7,976 nt of DNA, taken from assembly GCA_047628385.1 (NCBI GenBank), contig JBLHVH010000164.1, positions 1 through 7,976 on the forward strand, written 5' to 3'. This document shows, piece by piece, positions 6,101 through 7,976 of this stretch. Positions within the stretch are counted from its first letter, which is position 1; every line of letters begins with the position of its first letter. The translations under genes and the position numbers were made by a program. The stretch is from PZPK01 sp047628385 (GTDB taxonomy: Bacteria; Pseudomonadota; Gammaproteobacteria; Pseudomonadales; Oleiphilaceae). Below the pieces are notes generated by a model. It was given only the letters and a program-made list of their open reading frames with translations, was not told where the DNA came from and searched no databases.

Positions 6101-7976
6101 ATGATTGAACCGCTCACATTAGCAAATAAAAAGTTAGTCAGTGAAACATCACTAAGTCTAAATAATTTAATGGACGATAACGCTGATGAAGCGCAACTCA
6201 TCCAGTTAATTTATCGTTTTGCCAATAAAAAAGAAGAGTGGTTTAACTTATTACTAAGTTTATCAAATTGTATCTCGGTATCGGAGTTACTTCCAGCTGA
6301 CCATCCGTATCAAGATATATCTGAGCGATTAATCGCTCACCTTAAAAATGCAATTAAGATTAGTACACGCTTAAGTACTAGTTCTAAACATGTTAAAGCA
6401 GAGAGTGTGCTAAATAATATTCCTATAGCTGCCGGCATCATTGATCGTATGGGGCGCATGATAGAAATAAATAAACATGCACAAGATAGCTTTGACCTTT
6501 CACCCGACTGGCTCATAAACCAAAGCTACCTACAAGCCAAACACCTAGATATAGCAGAACAATTAAACACGCTACTGATGACCGGTAAAGATTTTATTAT
6601 CCTTCCTTTTGGTTCACCTTCTGTTAGTTCAAATAAAGATACAGAAAAAAGATTTTCAAACCTTAAAAAGCTACATATTACCCAAATTCCAAAGCAAGAT
6701 AATACCTCAACCGAACACTACTACTTTTGCTTGCAAACTCAACAACTAGAGATGGTAAATATAGATTTATTGAAAGCACATTATCAGCTCACAGAAACAG
6801 AAGCATTGGTCGTGTCGACATTAACTAATGAGATTTCAAGTAAAAAAACAGCGGTTAAATTAAAACTTAAAGAAACGACAATTAGGGATCATTTATCAAA
6901 CATCTATATCAAGTTAGATGTGAAACGTAAGCCTGAACTAATTCGAAAAGTCTTATTACACAGTTTACTATCTAAACAAGAGCCACCCTCAACGACTGCT
7001 AGAAAAATAACGTTGGTCTCCCCTAACCTTTCGGGCAATCACTTTATAACCCTTCGTGATGGCAGAAGGTTAAGTTACCTTGATTATCGAAGCCCCTCAA
7101 AAAAAAAAGTAAATAACGACTCTCAAGACGTTATCTTATTACTTCATAATTTAATGGGGTCTGCTTACGAAATACCCCCTGACAGTCATCAGGTAATTCG
7201 CGACCAAGGTTTACGCATTATTATTCCAGAGCGCCCAGGTTACGGTGATTCAGACCCCAAGAAAGGCCGAAACCATGAAGATTTTTGTCAGGATATTGAA
7301 GCGTTATTAAATACCCTAAAGATAGATAAAGTAAAAGTGATCGCACACTCCACTGGAGGTGTCTATGCCCTCGCTTTAGCCGAGTTTTTACCAGAAAGGA
7401 TTGAACGAATTGCCATGGTTAACGCTGCGACACGTCTTGAAGATATGCGACAAGCAAAGCCTGTCCCTATTTTAATCACCGCCGTCTTACAAAGCGTTCG
7501 CTTTGCGCCATTTTTAATTGAACTCATACTAAAAATGGCAATTGGAAAAGACTTAGAAGAATTTTACGAACAACAACTTACCTATATTCGACCTACTGTT
7601 GAAGGTCGGGCAGCTGACATTAATTTACTTAGCCGACGAAACTATCGCGACTACAGTATTTTGAACCTTAAGCAATCTTCAAAGCAGGGCGTTGCTACCT
7701 GGGCGAATGAACTAAATCTTAGTTTCTCCGAATGGGACTTTAAGGTTACTAATACTCAAATGGAATATCAGTTTTGGCATGGTGACCAAGATGATGTCAT
7801 TTCTATTCACGCAGCTAAACGCCTAGCAAGCAATTTGAACACAATAAAGTTCAACAATCTCAAAAATGAAACTCATTTTTTATTTTCGCGTCATTTTAAC
7901 CAAATAGTGGAACAACTCATTGATACAAAATCAATAACAAATAAAGACACAAATAAAGACACAAATAAAGACACAA
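6101..7976 (+). CDS. LuxR-type HTH regulator fused to alpha/beta hydrolase, 3' end outside window
   Basis: The frame starts at ATG 6101, with AGG at 6091-6093 seven bases upstream, and stays open for 625 codons to the end of the window. Layout: a helical N-terminus (1-98); a PAS-like segment from about 100 (VLNNIPIAAGIIDRMGRMIE at 103-122); a LuxR/GerE helix-turn-helix at about 225-288 (YQLTETEALVVSTL, TAVKLKLKETTIRDHLSNIY, IKLDVKRKPEL); a short linker; and an alpha/beta-hydrolase domain at about 312-605. The hydrolase shows LLLHN (347-350, oxyanion region, N where HG is usual), ERPGYGDSD (377-385), nucleophile elbow AHSTGG with S417, probable acid D564 in GDQDD and H592 in NETHFLF. The HTH is therefore internal rather than C-terminal. 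The tail becomes repeated N-K-D-T units. It shares its plan with the preceding gene and is probably cotranscribed with it. Whether the hydrolase is active and on what (ester, lactone, epoxide) is unknown. Confidence 0.85.
   Translation, partial: MIEPLTLANKKLVSETSLSLNNLMDDNADEAQLIQLIYRFANKKEEWFNLLLSLSNCISVSELLPADHPYQDISERLIAHLKNAIKISTRLSTSSKHVKAESVLNNIPIAAGIIDRMGRMIEINKHAQDSFDLSPDWLINQSYLQAKHLDIAEQLNTLLMTGKDFIILPFGSPSVSSNKDTEKRFSNLKKLHITQIPKQDNTSTEHYYFCLQTQQLEMVNIDLLKAHYQLTETEALVVSTLTNEISSKKTAVKLKLKETTIRDHLSNIYIKLDVKRKPELIRKVLLHSLLSKQEPPSTTARKITLVSPNLSGNHFITLRDGRRLSYLDYRSPSKKKVNNDSQDVILLLHNLMGSAYEIPPDSHQVIRDQGLRIIIPERPGYGDSDPKKGRNHEDFCQDIEALLNTLKIDKVKVIAHSTGGVYALALAEFLPERIERIAMVNAATRLEDMRQAKPVPILITAVLQSVRFAPFLIELILKMAIGKDLEEFYEQQLTYIRPTVEGRAADINLLSRRNYRDYSILNLKQSSKQGVATWANELNLSFSEWDFKVTNTQMEYQFWHGDQDDVISIHAAKRLASNLNTIKFNNLKNETHFLFSRHFNQIVEQLIDTKSITNKDTNKDTNKDT
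7937..7976 (+). repeat. 12-bp tandem repeat encoding N-K-D-T units
   Basis: The unit ACAAATAAAGAC occurs three times without change at 7937-7948, 7949-7960 and 7961-7972, and a fourth begins at 7973 and runs off the window. It lies in frame in the fused regulator-hydrolase gene and adds hydrophilic T-N-K-D tetrapeptides after the hydrolase domain. Because the unit is a multiple of three, copy-number change alters tail length without shifting the frame. Confidence 0.85.

Noticed and set aside
5078..7976. Quorum-sensing LuxI/LuxR system
   Set aside because: There is no LuxI-type synthase, and the N-terminal parts look PAS-like rather than like an acyl-homoserine-lactone-binding domain.

Overview
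The window looks like a chromosomal segment of a Gram-negative gammaproteobacterium, probably marine or free-living. The reasons are family-level: a heptosyltransferase-like GT9 glycosyltransferase typical of lipopolysaccharide core synthesis, a DUF3391-type HD-GYP phosphodiesterase, moderately A+T-rich DNA and short intergenic gaps. I cannot name the genus. No rRNA, tRNA, CRISPR array, insertion sequence or phage gene is visible.

Layout. (1) Positions 1-1347, + strand: the 3' part of a GT9 glycosyltransferase, then 12 bases later a TauE/SafE-family membrane permease. (2) Positions 1342-3843, - strand: a GT4 glycosyltransferase followed by an HD-GYP protein that has its own candidate promoter and overlapping palindromes upstream. 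The HD-GYP and permease genes converge and overlap by 6 bp at their stop codons. (3) Positions 3844-3988: an A+T-rich divergent promoter region. (4) Positions 3989-7976, + strand: a classical SDR oxidoreductase; a 246-bp leader with a 21-bp-spaced direct repeat, an inverted repeat and a misplaced ribosome-binding site; a LuxR-type regulator; and 39 bp later a second, longer gene not closed in the window. That last gene joins a similar N-terminal half and LuxR-type HTH to a complete alpha/beta-hydrolase domain, and runs into a 12-bp tandem repeat.

How the genes may work together. The left half is consistent with cell-surface glycan assembly (GT9, GT4) plus an unrelated exporter and a c-di-GMP-degrading signalling protein. 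The right half is the most interesting part. It holds two tandem regulators of the same plan (helical N-terminus, PAS-like segment, LuxR HTH), one of them fused to a hydrolase with an apparently intact Ser-Asp-His triad, next to an SDR enzyme. My inference is a small-molecule sensing and processing module in which the fused hydrolase acts on a signal or on the substrate of the neighbouring pathway. No LuxI-type synthase and no canonical autoinducer-binding domain is present, so quorum sensing is not supported by what is visible.
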